Made by a program: the position numbers and the translations under genes. The notes under the pieces are model-generated. The model saw nothing but the letters and a program-made list of their open reading frames with translations. It had not been told where the DNA came from and made no database searches. From Leguminivora glycinivorella (lineage: Eukaryota; Arthropoda; Insecta; Lepidoptera; Tortricidae): DNA of 64,000 nt. Shown here one piece after another: positions 34,001 to 40,680 of this stretch. Location of the stretch: NCBI RefSeq assembly GCF_023078275.1, contig NC_062998.1:12738416-12802415 (forward strand), read 5' to 3'. Numbering within the stretch: position 1 is the first letter of the stretch; each line of letters starts with the position of its first letter.

Positions 34001-34419
34001 CTACTCCGCCCCCCCTGCCTCCATCGACTCCGCGCCACGCACACACACTTGGCAACAACGAATAATTGCACTATTTTCTCGACTAATAACGACTTAACAT
34101 CGGAAATAATTGTCCTAGTTCTTAAGGAATATACAAAATCTTTTAATTTGACTAGCGGACGCTTTGAATTAATGTTCGTCCGCGCTCGCGAGAGGGAGGC
34201 GTTTTGATATAAGTATGATATCACCCGTAAAGAGAGTAGGTATAGCCTAATAAGCGTGTAATTTTGTATAAAACGTGGTTTAGCAGGTGGATGGTGCGTC
34301 GCGCCGTGACCGGGCCCATCCGCCGCCGCCGCCGCCGCCGCGCCCGGCCAGACGCGCGCGCCGCGCCCGGTCATCGCTCGCGGCGGGGACATGCTGTCAT
34401 TGATCACTTCTTCGTGCAT
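3872..34419 (-). CDS. GABA-B-R1: GABA-B receptor subunit 1, 5' part of gene (four exons; 3' part outside window)
   Basis: Spliced gene on the minus strand made of 34419-33772, 26721-26587, 8426-8256 and 4088-3872. The joined reading frame is collinear with the ligand-binding Venus-flytrap (ANF_receptor/periplasmic-binding fold) domain of insect and mammalian GABA-B R1, with signature blocks HIGGIFPMEGEGGWQGGQAC, AGCSTVCTTVAEAAKMWNL, SSPALSDRARFPTLFRTHPS and RQDARVIVGLFYVVAARRVL. By family knowledge this is a class C G-protein-coupled receptor of the neuronal plasma membrane. It pairs with subunit R2, binds GABA on the R1 flytrap and signals through Gi/o. The serines that contact ligand in mammalian GB1 (in GCS and in SSPALS) appear retained. 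The second lobe, seven-helix domain and coiled coil must lie left of position 1. All internal junctions have GT-AG signals and compatible phases (0, 0, 0, then phase 1 leaving exon 4). Identification is firm; the start codon is not. Confidence 0.95.
4089..8085. other. GABA-B-R1 intron 3, no gene seen
   Basis: About 4 kb between exon 4 and the decayed exon-3 copy. The only local pattern noted is a short direct duplication CCTATAGACAC(AC)CGTGT at 5984-5999 and 6031-6048. The word TTATTTTAGTACCAG also recurs at 7523 and 7873. The rest is AT-rich without support for coding or RNA genes. Confidence 0.65.
8086..8212 (-). pseudogene. Decayed partial duplicate of GABA-B-R1 exon 3 and its donor region
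   Basis: On the minus strand this stretch reads SVTVRNPSKIKIM followed by a degenerate middle and KADEMFVSM, matching exon 3 SATVHNPTRIKLM and QAEEVFIS. Similarity continues past the exon boundary: the real exon has TCG|GTGAGTTCGCTTGC and the copy TCGATGAATTTGCTTGAC, so intron bases were duplicated too. The donor GT has become AT. There is also a 13-bp deletion near the 5' edge. Overall identity by eye is about 65-70%. It starts about 45 bp downstream of the true exon, a tandem arrangement like that of exon 4. Confidence 0.75.
8256..8426 (-). CDS. GABA-B-R1: GABA-B-R1 exon 3
   Basis: Exactly 57 codons, from acceptor TTTTTGCAG|CTATGT to donor TTTCG|GTGAGT, phase 0 on both sides. The peptide begins LCYGASSPALSDR, contains FRTHPSATVHNPTR and GWSRIAILQQ, and ends EEVFIS. 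These blocks distinguish R1-type subunits and match mammalian GB1 closely. The stretch links the two lobes of the flytrap. Immediately downstream in the intron (8086-8212) lies a decayed copy of the 3' part of this exon plus its donor region. Confidence 0.96.
8558..8806. mobile_element. 249-bp MITE, copy 1 (CACTGAGAGAAA termini)
   Basis: Terminal inverted repeats CACTGAGAGAAAA and ATTTCTCTCAGTG. A second copy of exactly the same length at 32784-33032 differs at only a few bases (for example AAATAAAACCAG versus AAATACAACCCG). No significant ORF. It lies in intron 2 just upstream (transcript sense) of exon 3; the second copy is in intron 1. TA flanks copy 1. Confidence 0.85.
8807..9811. other. 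GABA-B-R1 intron 2, 3' part, nothing identified
   Basis: About 1 kb between the MITE at 8558-8806 and the LINE relic. The short ORFs (9068-8877, 9187-9369) lack any family signature. I see no repeat copy elsewhere in the window. Confidence 0.6.
9812..11372 (+). mobile_element. 5'-truncated non-LTR retrotransposon relic (reverse transcriptase plus nuclease-like C-terminus)
   Basis: Reading frames at 9828-10466 and 10519-11370 belong to one decayed ORF split by frameshifts around 10430-10520 and at least one TAA. The first part begins in the palm of a reverse transcriptase with the catalytic YLDD box (NIWYLDDGTLGG), then the thumb (SLPIRKGGLGIRRARDISLP). The second has a Cys/His cluster (CEPHKCICG, then HHALSC), RPDG, LLWDAT and RKRDKYSALL, ending IQRGNASSVMGTF. 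The Cys/His knuckle followed by PD..D..K(Y) looks like the restriction-like endonuclease (RLE) of R2-type LINEs. I place it in an RLE-type clade with moderate certainty. The finger domain and 5' end are gone. About 100 bp of AT-rich 3'UTR follows. Opposite strand to the host gene, inside intron 2. Confidence 0.8.
11373..13066. other. GABA-B-R1 intron 2, between LINE relic and foldback
   Basis: Contains the LINE 3'UTR tail to about 11470 and the dispersed repeat at 12480-12615. The remaining AT-rich sequence shows no gene. The stretch 12375-12480 (GCCGAAGTGGCAATAG, CTCTGTCGCTCCACTAC) may be part of the same dispersed repeat. Confidence 0.6.
12480..12615 (+). repeat. Dispersed repeat with GAGCGATA.AGATAGATAGCTACG, copy 1
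   Basis: CACGCCACCGAAACACCGCA, AGATAGATAGCTACGAAA and ATATTATCCTGAGCGTTTCG are shared with 43998-44135 (same strand). A more diverged copy on the opposite strand is at 40301-40412 (CGCTCACGAAACGCTCACGA, CTATCTCTATCGCGCTTGCG). Non-coding, family unknown to me; GTTTCGTGAGCG words give imperfect internal symmetry. Confidence 0.65.
15751..16424 (+). mobile_element. Pair of tRNA-derived SINE copies flanked by a 12-bp direct repeat
   Basis: Two nearly identical copies of about 170 bp start AAGCCTTCGGTAATTGT (about 15753 and 16248) and end CTTTGTATATGACATTTATT. Each has a pol III A box (TGGCCGAGTGG) and B box (GGTTCGATTCC) with the layout of a class II (Leu/Ser) tRNA, so they are tRNA-like heads of a SINE, not functional tRNA genes (no proper acceptor stem). 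The whole 15751-16424 block is flanked by AATATCATCAGT at 15739-15750 and 16425-16436, as a target duplication would be. The first copy carries a MITE at 15924-16054; the two copies are separated by about 180 bp of other sequence. Confidence 0.75.
15924..16054. mobile_element. Short TIR MITE inside a SINE copy
   Basis: Terminal inverted repeats GGGCCAGTTGCATCAACCAC and TTGATGCAACCGGCCC bound about 130 bp with TTA on both flanks. Removing it restores the SINE end as seen in the second copy (ATTTATTTAATGTTTA). Related GGGCCA(G/C)TTGCACCAAC elements are at 21761-21859 and 39484-39597. Confidence 0.75.
16440..16620 (+). mobile_element. Lepidopteran SINE with tRNA-like B box
   Basis: The stretch contains GGTCGCGGGTTCGAACCCGG (B-box region), then CTCGTACCAATGACTTG and the body words CGGTGAAGGAAAACATCGTG. 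The body is also present, inverted, near 14880-14930 as part of the large foldback arm. No ORF. SINE identity is by pattern recognition of the tRNA-like head and repeated body. Confidence 0.6.
17570..17600 (+). repeat. (GGAC)n microsatellite
   Basis: GGACGGACGGACGGACGGAC followed by AGACAGACA, next to the TATAAGGGTTCCTAGTTGAC element end. Confidence 0.9.
17677..18152. repeat. Foldback MITE inserted in the right arm of the giant inverted repeat
   Basis: The left arm begins TTACAGGTTAGAGACCGCTC and the right arm ends GAGCGGTCTCTAACCTGTAA. The arms run about 200-225 bp each with a centre near 17890-17940. The mirror words ATAACCTACAACATATATTT and GTATTATGxTATATTAAGGC are present on both sides with few mismatches. 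No coding capacity. Its absence from the left arm shows it arrived after the large inverted structure formed, or only in that arm. Confidence 0.8.
19229..19350. repeat. Foldback MITE with GGGGGCCGATTTTTGAGTC ends
   Basis: GGGGGCCGATTTTTGAGTCT is mirrored by GAGACTCAAAAATCGGCCCC. The middle TTGTCACTGAAAATAATAGG and TATTTTAGTGACAG also pair, so the whole 120 bp can fold. A lone AAAATCGGCCCCCA end occurs at 18703-18717. Confidence 0.75.
21761..21859. repeat. Short TIR MITE, GGGCCACTTGCACCAAC family
   Basis: Ends GGGCCACTTGCACCAACG and TTGGTGCAAGTGGCC are inverted copies. The internal words ACCATTTTAT and AATTTGACAGTTGACA are shared with the copy at 39484-39597. About 100 bp, non-coding. Confidence 0.75.
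23435..24516 (+). mobile_element. Ty1/copia retrotransposon relic: reverse transcriptase and RNase H
   Basis: The relic starts in the copia RT with YGLK-stop-AGRQWN (the usual YGLKQA motif with its Gln codon turned to TAA), then the catalytic YVDDILVAS at about 23588, FELKDYGIAMYMLGIEL and SQRKYIDDLL. After a frameshift at about 23810 comes REIIGSLMYLSTGTRPDI. After another frameshift and a TAG near 24075 comes the RNase H part (RRSYSGYVFMLGAGCLSW, SSCQSEYISLA, HVDNQGAICLANDP, SKHIDIKYHFVR, ending TKALPREKHYTCMRGLGI). Gag, protease, integrase and LTRs are not seen. Plus strand, antisense to the host gene. Dead copy. Confidence 0.9.
24517..26586. other. GABA-B-R1 intron 2, 5' part: tandem array and unassigned DNA
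   Basis: Downstream of the copia relic are the 120-bp array (25020-25480) and its tail to 25730. A poly-G run is at about 25836. A GC-rich stretch at 26290-26465 lies next to the exon 2 donor and includes the 21-bp palindrome at 26441-26461. No gene; the frame running through exon 2 into 26143 is intron read-through. Confidence 0.6.
25020..25480. repeat. Tandem array of about four 120-bp units
   Basis: The unit contains TTTTTATAAGAACAGCATGC, CAGAACAGTGACATTTGGTG, CAGTGGAACTGCTGATGATG and GAACTCCTCAAATCTGAACG. It recurs with starts about 120 bp apart (near 25040, 25190, 25311 and 25430). A related, more degenerate stretch with the same words is at 36160-36350. Both arrays are followed by a common unique stretch (GTTAAGCATATTGA, TCAAATTTT, CGGATTCA.GAGGAATTGAG), so the array is part of a dispersed element. 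Confidence 0.8.
26587..26721 (-). CDS. GABA-B-R1: GABA-B-R1 exon 2
   Basis: Exactly 45 codons, from acceptor TTTGTCAG|TGCGAG to donor GGTT|GTAAGT, phase 0 on both sides. The peptide begins CEPGLGASVMYNLLYN and ends AAKMWNLMV. It continues exon 1 (HSNDSK + CEPGLG) as in Drosophila GABA-B-R1. It covers the part of lobe 1 carrying the GCS block that in GB1 holds a ligand-contacting serine. It is separated from exon 1 by about 7.1 kb of intron holding a mariner/PLE composite, and from exon 3 by about 18.2 kb. Confidence 0.95.
26722..29569. other. GABA-B-R1 intron 1, 3' part
   Basis: No gene. A 60-bp direct duplication is at 27288-27350 and 27432-27493 (CGTGTAATGAAATACTTTGG, CATATTTTCGGCTGGCTTAA). 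A foldback at about 28650-28780 has TATTGTATACAATAGTGATA near one end and ATATCACGATTGTATAAAAT at the other. A 10-bp-arm hairpin (CAACTATAAT / ATTATAGTTG) is at 28354-28379. Confidence 0.6.
29570..30230 (-). mobile_element. Mariner element, C-terminal part of transposase and one TIR
   Basis: The terminus TTGGGTTGGTAAGAAAGTAA at about 29570 is a mariner-type TIR end. The frame 30227-29640 (minus) encodes mariner transposase from the first catalytic Asp: HLITGDEKWILY, VWWDIHGIIHWELL, FLHDNARPHIAK, and SPDLAPTDYALFRSL, the DD34D-type signature. It ends cleanly at a stop near the TIR. The frame is open across this fragment, but the gene is broken: it is interrupted just before this segment by a 1.29-kb PLE insertion, and its N-terminus continues at 31525. 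Confidence 0.9.
30231..31524. mobile_element. Penelope-like element inserted as a head-to-head inverted pair
   Basis: Arms 30266-30884 and 30906-31524 (619 bp each) are inverted copies that appear identical: the translations of every frame match residue for residue. The 21-bp centre continues the 5' end of the minus-strand copy. Each copy encodes the C-terminal GIY-YIG endonuclease of a PLE (GVYRIPCSCGKSYIGETGR, RLSEHIRSMKGRDTHSSAV, REAIEISRHPNFNRD), followed by the PLE 3' end motif CCGAAACATGTCGAACG. The RT domain is absent. ATGGTCCAACCA at 30219-30230 and 31525-31536 is a 12-bp target duplication in the mariner transposase. The minus copy has 35 extra bases at its 3' end. Confidence 0.9.
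31525..31740 (-). mobile_element. Mariner element, middle part of the transposase beyond the PLE insertion
   Basis: On the minus strand the frame reads KYSVWIPHELDRDQLNRRAD then ICIQLLSFRRTLNWLDH, which in mariner transposases directly precedes the LITGDEKW block found at 30227. The two halves are therefore one gene split by the insertion at 30231-31524. Upstream of the PHEL motif the frame departs from mariner consensus, so the DNA-binding N-terminus and the other TIR look lost or too diverged to see. Confidence 0.85.
32358..32404. repeat. Perfect 21-bp hairpin with 5-base loop
   Basis: ATCCGGTTTCAAATTTAATG (plus G) at 32358-32378 is the exact reverse complement of 32384-32404, around the loop CTAAT. 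I find no other copy in the window. It lies in intron 1. Confidence 0.9.
32784..33032. mobile_element. 249-bp MITE, copy 2 (CACTGAGAGAAA termini)
   Basis: Near-identical to 8558-8806 in the same orientation, with the same termini CACTGAGAG and CTCTCAGTG. The very low divergence suggests both copies moved recently in terms of genome history. Confidence 0.85.
33476..33622. repeat. Foldback MITE, near-perfect 60-bp arms
   Basis: The left arm contains AACGTTCACTAAAGTTATCA and AAGCCGATAAAGTTCGTTTG; the right arm is its mirror, with a loop of about 20 bp. Outer words CCCCTTATTAATA and TATGAATAAGGGG also pair imperfectly. A third, shortened relative is at 61393-61487 (TTCACTAAAGTTATCAAGCC; GAACGTTTATGAATAAGGGG). 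Confidence 0.8.
33772..34419 (-). CDS. GABA-B-R1: GABA-B-R1 exon 1 (signal peptide region and start of flytrap domain)
   Basis: The reading frame is open from an ATG at 34419 to the donor AAG|GTAAGC ending at 33772 (216 codons, phase 0). The certain part is the last 55-60 codons: a hydrophobic stretch ALVLWLSVLSAC that looks like a signal peptide core, then DLHIGGIFP and the start of lobe 1, ending HSNDSK. The upstream part reads through a poly-alanine run from a CCG repeat and then an AT-rich stretch unlike receptor sequence. It may be 5'UTR, a retained intron or a real long N-terminus. No ATG lies close upstream of the signal peptide in this frame, so the start could be at 34419, at one of two further ATGs within 20 codons, or on an upstream exon joined by an acceptor I could not place. 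Shadow frames here are open only because of high GC. Confidence 0.85.
34300..34395. promoter_or_regulatory. CpG-rich stretch with (CCG)n near the GABA-B-R1 5' end
   Basis: GC-rich block with eight CCG units and dense CG dinucleotides in an otherwise AT-rich region, about 350 bp upstream of the signal-peptide codons. It could be 5'UTR, promoter-proximal DNA or, if the long frame is real, a poly-alanine coding run. No TATA box or initiator could be assigned. Confidence 0.4.
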
Positions 34420-37312
34420 TTTTCATCTTCTCTCCTGTAACAAGAGAATTCGATCTTAGTTTTTATTGTCAATTTGTAATTGAAATAGACATAGCACAAG
34501 CACAATTAGCTAAGTGCCTATCACTAAACCTTTATAATAATATATAAAATACCTTTTAAAGTTACTAAAATAAACTGTAACAGCCAGTCGAGCATCGTAG
34601 CCATTTAAAATATTTGTTCTTCTAAAATAAATGTTACGATCATCAGAGTTAGCGATGAAGTATTATATTATGTAAGTGACAAAGTTGCCCCGAGTGCTAT
34701 ATTTAAGTGATCAATTCCATTCCAGTCTGACAATAATTTAATACGACTCAAGAGTTTAATATCGGCTAAGAGAGCTACCGAACTTCGATTCCGTTCTCGT
34801 AGCGAAACGTACAAAAGCTAAGTAAGATTCTAAGGCTAACTTTACAGAGTCAAGCCCGTTCATTCATATCTGAGATGCGGATAATGTTCTATGAGAATTT
34901 CTGCTGTCGTCTACAAAAAGCCGGATTATCGGCTTTCGAAAAGCCAACCGCTATGAAATGACGGAGTTAATGATTCGAAGCTTATTATCTCACAGTTAAT
35001 TCAAGCTATTTCAATTCAAAAGTGGAAATTATATTGATGGGAAAACTGATTAGGGTAAAAGTTATTGAAATGACAAATTCGAGAGTTATTTATTAGCTAT
35101 CAGTGGAAACTTGAAAAATAAAATTAATGACCCTTCAAAGTTTCATTTCCTCGACTTTCGTCGATTTAATTCGACTGTGCGACACTTTCAGTTTAGCCAC
35201 TCACTTCGGGGGAATGCCTAATTAATTACTAGTTCGTATAGTAATCATATATACGAATATAATTATATCGGGGCGCGATTGGTGAGGTAATTACTTAATT
35301 ACCTAACGCCATAAACAGTTAATACGACCTTTGATATTATGACATCAGCAATGTAAACTGGATACAGAGCGATCCATCAATCGGGTGTATCGGTGACTGA
35401 GAGCGTATGGTGCGCACTTTTACCTATAGCTGTGCGGATGTTTACACAACCACCGCTGCTGCCTCTCCGCGCCGTGATTTATGAGCCACCCACAAATGTA
35501 GCGGATCGCCGTGTCATACGAATAAAAGCAGTGAAATAATATAAGCTTGCGATATCTTCATATGATATTACATTGCTAATATACGTCACAGTTTGATATA
35601 TAGCCTCGCTCTGAGAAAGTATTTTAGTTCTGTCTTCTAACCAGTATGGAGTATTGAACATACCTATAGCCGCTCTAACCCAAAAAATATAATAAATCAA
35701 TATTTTCGTTATTTACACGGGGAATAAACATTTTGGGCAAATCCAAAGAGGAATCGCTTAATAGATAAACCTATGTAAACTCGTCGGATTTATATACGGT
35801 AGAAAACGCAGAGGCATGTACCTAATACAAACGGGGTAAAAATATACAAATATGAAAGTGGGAGGAACATAGCATATTATTTGTACAAGTAAGTTAAAGT
35901 AAATTAATATCGAAACTAAACACCGCCTCTTAGCATATATTTAAGGAAGCAATCAACAAACAGCAAGAATATTTATGATACACATATTAATATTTATGAT
36001 TTACAGGTGTAGTGCATAATGTTTTTTGTTTGTATGTACATTTCTGAGGTTATGCAATAAAGTGGATTTGTATTGTATTGTTTTTCACCGTATTTGCACG
36101 GAAACGCACGAAAGTGGCATGCTATTCCAGTCGGTCTCAGTACAAATAGGTACTGACGTTGACTGAAGTGGCATGAAAAATACAGTGGAACTGCTGATGC
36201 TGATCAGAACGGAAGCCCTCAAACCGAACGACACACTTATAATGACTTTGTTTTTTTTATAAGAACAGCATGCATTTATGTTCAGAACAATGACATTTGG
36301 TGCAGTGGAACTGTTGATGATGATCACAATGGAACTCCTCAACGACGCGTAGCTTATGTTAGGAGATTTGTTCTCTTTGTTATGTTGTTAAGCATATTGA
36401 GTTTTTAAGTCAAATTTTTGATATCGGATTCAGGAGGAATTGAGGAAACGGTATACGTACCTATATCCATTTGTATTTCCATCAAATAATCAAAGATTTA
36501 CATTAAATGTTCGCAACCTTCGCGCATTCAATTCACAAAAATTTTGCAAGTACCTTTCACCAGAACCCAAAAAGCAGCGGTATCTGTTTCTTAGAAATTG
36601 TTCTGTTTGTATCCCTATGAATATATGCATCTAAGTATCGCTACCTCTTTTTTCTTAAGTGTTTTCGTTCGCTCGTTTAAAGAAGTTTCTAAGTAACTGT
36701 GTCAATTAGAGCACGGAAATGAGTGCTTTCTTGACTAAGTCCCTTTGCGAAAAACTTCATAACTAGACATCGTCGCGGATAATGGAGTTTCATACAATTA
36801 AGAATTTAGTAGATAGGACATTACTTAGTGTTGTATTTATTTAGATTGTAACATTGAAAAAGGATTTGAGGAAGGAAACAAATAGGATTACTGTGCTAGT
36901 TTTCGTCCATTTGACGCATTTTCCAATAGTTACCTATTTTTCTTGCACTCTTTGTCTAACTAAACTAAACATTACGCAAGTACAGTGAGCTGCAAAATTG
37001 CATGGAGAAATTATGAATGAATTCGCCATGCACTTTTGCAGCTGATAGTACATAAACATAGCATATTAAATATTATTCAAAATATTTTGCTGTCAGCGTG
37101 TGTGCCAAAAGTGCCAAAGACTGATAACCCCCTTAGGTCGCATGGTCCGATTGACTAGTCCGACCAATCGGAATAAGATTTTTTTTCCTGTTGGCTCGAT
37201 TGATCGGACTATAAGGACTTTTCAAATCCTGTCAGTCCTACTATCGGAGTAATGGGATTTTAAAAGTTCGTCTAGTTCGATAGATCGAACCACGAGACCT
37301 TGAAAAATCCTC
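34420..37312. other. Intergenic, upstream of GABA-B-R1
   Basis: The first 2 kb should hold the receptor promoter, but I can identify no specific elements. The 36.15-36.6 kb repeat lies here. No ORF has a protein signature. Confidence 0.55.
36150..36600. repeat. Second locus of the 120-bp-unit element, with flanking tail
   Basis: About 1.5 units (TACAGTGGAACTGCTGATG, ATAAGAACAGCATGCATTTA, GGTGCAGTGGAACTGTTGAT) then the tail GTTAAGCATATTGAGTTTTT, GGAGGAATTGAGGAAAC, and near 36550 AAGTACCTTTCACCAGAACC. The tail matches 25505-25730. Copy number of the unit differs between the two loci. Confidence 0.7.
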
Positions 37313-37316
37313 TTAA

Positions 37317-38213
37317 CACGTTCACTGCGAAACAGGTCATTCTGACCCTGTTCTAGACTTCCCCCTGGTGCGGCGACAGAAATGCGCAACTTTACCCTGG
37401 TGCGAAGCCCATAACGTTTTGATATTTTATTATTTTTATATAGTCAAGTATACATTTATATTTGTCATTTTACAAATTTATTTGACAGCATGTAAATTAA
37501 TAAACAGGTCACGTATGTCCTGTTCGCACCAGACTTAAACTTTTGTTATTCAGTGCGGAACAGGGCCTATATGACCTGTTACACACGACCTTGTATAGCA
37601 CTAGAGCAAAGGGCAAAATACATTAGTGTTGTTACCATATTATCAATTCACACATTATTTTTTGGTAAAAAAATGTGTTTCGATTGTTTTAAATGAAATT
37701 CGTTCAACAAAATATAACGCTTTTATACGCAAAACGCTTACAATTTTGCTAAATATTATTACGTAAAAATATATTGTAAAAAGCTTAAATTGCTTGATGC
37801 AAAATAGTTAAAATTTTTGGTTGTATATAAAAATCTGGTTACATTTAAGGTAAAGAAAGTAAGAATTGGATCGATATATTAGTTCGTTTATTTTCCTCAT
37901 CACTACTAAATCATCGACATTTTTACCTGTGCCAGTTCTGGCTGTGCGGTACAAGTCAATTTTGACCTGTTAATTAATTCGTCTATAAAATCTAAACGAA
38001 CAGTCATCAACTTCGGCGAAGACAGTATTGTGTAGATTAGTTATTAGAATAAACAATGTTTCAATAAAATTTAATAAATGTGTATCTGGTAAAGGTCCTC
38101 CTTACAAGCTGTAATTGACTTGTACCGCACAGAGAGAAAGCTCAATACAGGACTCTCATGGGTTGTAACGCACTGAGAGCGAGTTCACAAAATCCGGCTC
38201 CGCAGTGAACGTG
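37317..38213. mobile_element. TTAA-flanked non-autonomous element, piggyBac-like
   Basis: The inverted ends CACGTTCACTGCG and CGCAGTGAACGTG are each flanked by TTAA (37313-37316 and 38214-38217), the target site of piggyBac-superfamily transposases. The 897-bp interior has no long ORF. Near the ends are repeated palindromic words: AACAGGTCATTCTGACCCTG, AACAGGTCACGTATGTCCTG, AGGGCCTATATGACCTGTT and ACAAGTCAATTTTGACCTG. Assignment to piggyBac rests on TTAA and TIR shape only. Confidence 0.7.
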
Positions 38214-39483
38214 TTAATTCGATCACACAATTTTTATTTTTCTTTGTCCGACCGGTAGTTTTATGGTTACTTTTGTAATCTACCAACATCTCAAAAGTGT
38301 TTCCTACCTTTCGACGTAGAATTTTACTGAAACTGTGACAAATATTTAAGTTTGCCCATTCGGTTGATTACTTGTATTAATTATAAAGAATACATTGCCA
38401 GCTCATTATCGGTACACACTTCAAATTTGAATTCCCACTATGAATCCTCAAATATAAATGTAGTCGTCATGTTATATGGAATAAGTAATTAGGGTCTATG
38501 AGCTACCTATCAACTGAGAACGACTGACAGTATTTATTACTGTGCAAAGGGTTAGCCAGTATATCTCATCCAGCAAGCTCCTTGACATATATGGATGCTG
38601 ATAAGCAAAAATGTGTCAACCCACACGCCAACCATTTTGAGAAAATGGCATCTAAAGTTTTTTTCCTATTTTTTTGTGTTTCTCTTTAACAAATTAGTTT
38701 TTATTTAGATTGTTGTGTTTTTCAGCAATAATATGTCTGGTAGTGATTATTGTCTTAATTTTTAATTACTTATACAAAATAATACTACAACTAGACATAT
38801 AGCATATTGAGTTGAACAACACGGAAACCCGTAAAAATGCTAATGAAATTGTCCCAAATAGAAGATTTCGCTGAATATTTCCGTTGGTCCGCGCCATTGT
38901 TTATTCAGAAAACGTTTTCATTTGAGAAGAATTGAACAAAAAGATCCATTTCTTTTAGCGTATTTTAATTGCTATTAAATGAAGCTATGATTTATGAGGA
39001 GAACGTACTTGCGTTAAGACCTCGGACTGGACCTCGTAGTTAATTATCATTGTGCGTTGATAATTGAGCCACTTTGTAATAACCAATTAATAAAATGTCA
39101 GTGTTATCTAATCAATCAAACAATATTTTATTATCGTGTAGGACTAATAATAATATCATAATTCCTATAGACATATTGATTGATATTTTAATCAAAAGTA
39201 TAAGTCAAGCAAAGCAAGCAAGAGCCAAGTAAGTCAGAAATCCGGCAAGGCCAGAGGTCGCAGGTTCGAGTCCTGCCGGAGGTGTGAATTTTTCCTTTAA
39301 TTTAAAAATATGTAATATCGCGCGCAGACGTTTCTGCATGATAAAAAAAAAACAAATTTAAGTATAACTAAGTTATGTAAACACAATAAGTACTTATTGA
39401 TTAGTTAAGTTATAGTATGAATGTATGTAAATTAGACCATAAAAAATTGAATGTTTCAATTTATAATTTTATGTTCATAATAA

Positions 39484-39597
39484 GGGCCAGTTGCACCAAC
39501 GAAAATGGAGGGTGAACCCTAGGGTTAACCCACCATTTTATATGGAATTTGACAGTTGACAACCCACTAACCCTAAGTGGTTGGTGCAAGTGGGCAT
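39484..39597. repeat. Short TIR MITE, second GGGCCAGTTGCACCAAC copy
   Basis: Begins GGGCCAGTTGCACCAACG and ends GGTTGGTGCAAGTGGGC, with internal GGAATTTGACAGTTGACA as in the element at 21761-21859. The right terminus has changed from GGCC to GGGC. Confidence 0.75.
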
Positions 39598-39666
39598 GTA
39601 TTAAATGATGTAGGCTTTCCATAATAAATAAATCATATAAATATTACGGCATAAACGGTTTATTAC

Positions 39667-39845
39667 ACTACTAGATTTTGCCTGCGGCTTCGCTCGCGTT
39701 AGAAAGAGACAAAAAGTAGCCTATGTCACTCTCTATCCTTTCAACTATCCCCACTTAAAAAATCACGAGAATTTGTCGCTCCGTTTTGCCGTGAAGGACG
39801 GACAAACAAACAGACATACACACTTTCCCATTTATAATATTATTA
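39667..39845 (+). repeat. LINE 3' tail, GCGGCTTCGCTCGCGTTAGA family, copy 1
   Basis: GCGGCTTCGCTCGCGTTAG, AAAAAGTAGCCTATGTCACT, CTATCCTTTCAACTATCC and ACACTTTCCCATTTATAATA. The same words are at 40465-40680. This resembles RTE-type LINE 3' ends abundant in moths. No ORF remains. Confidence 0.65.
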
Positions 39846-40032
39846 TAGTATGGATGAACATAAGAAGAATATAAATTTAATTGTACAAGCAGTAGGTAGT
39901 CGAATATTTATGAAAAGCTGCTGTTCCCGAGTTAATATAATCAATCGAGTCAATATTTAAAGTCGAAAATATATAAAAGTAAATCATCGATGCATTCTGA
40001 AAATGTAATGCACAAGATAGCAGTTGTTTTTT

Positions 40033-40170
40033 TATTTATCTTCCTTCTTAAGTTAGGTTTTGTACAATATGAGTATAAAAGTAAAATAAAAATAAAACAC
40101 TTACAAAACAATATAAAACATATAAACACATTATAAAAAACCTAACCTAGGGTGCCGCCAGCAGCGGGGG
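40033..40170 (+). repeat. Dispersed element tail, copy 2 (ends GGTGCCGCCAGCAGCGGGG)
   Basis: Same orientation as 418-554, same words (ACACATTATAAAAAACCTAA). It is followed by a CG-richer stretch to 40250 with GAGCGCCAAAGCTGCC, which may continue the element. Confidence 0.7.
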
Positions 40171-40300
40171 AGCGCCAAAGCTGCCGGTGGTTAGGGCTGC
40201 AGAGAGAGGAACCGTCGGACTATCCGCGCCGTGTCCAAGATCACCGGCGATCCATCCACTAGCGAGAGTCTCTTAAGATGTTGGTCGAGACCAGGGTGGC

Positions 40301-40412
40301 TAGCCGAATGGCACAATCGCTCACGAAACGCTCACGAAACGAAGCGAGTAGATATCTATCTCTATCGCGCTTGCGTATTGGCGCGACAGAGCCAGCGGCG
40401 ATCGCTTTGTTT
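40301..40412 (-). repeat. Dispersed repeat, diverged copy 3 on the opposite strand
   Basis: Reverse complement of the core of 12480-12615: GCTAGCCGAATGGCACAATC, CTCACGAAACGCTCACGAAA and TATTGGCGCGACAGAGCCAG correspond to the AATGCAC, GTTTCGTGAGCG and TCTGTCGCGCCAATA parts. Confidence 0.6.
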
Positions 40413-40464
40413 GGTCGAGACGGGGCCAGTTGTTTTATTATTATTCGTATAATCAACTAGGCTT

Positions 40465-40680
40465 TTACCCGCGGCTTCGCTCGCATTACATCCGAAAATA
40501 GCGAAATCTCCTTACAAACTTCCACCCCCCATTTTACGAAAGTGTGGGGTTAGAAAGAGACAAAAAGTAGCCTATGTCACGCTCCATCCTTTCAACTATC
40601 TCCTCCTAAAAAAATCACGTCAATTGGTTGCTCTTTTTTGCAGACAGACACACACTTTCCCATTTGTAACATTAATTATG
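40465..40680 (+). repeat. LINE 3' tail, GCGGCTTCGCTCGC family, copy 2
   Basis: CCCGCGGCTTCGCTCGCATT, AGAGACAAAAAGTAGCCTAT, CATCCTTTCAACTATC and CACACACTTTCCCATTTG match 39667-39845 in order and orientation, with extra bases between. Short pieces of similar GGCTTCGC tails are at 45700 and, inverted, near 60270. Confidence 0.65.
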
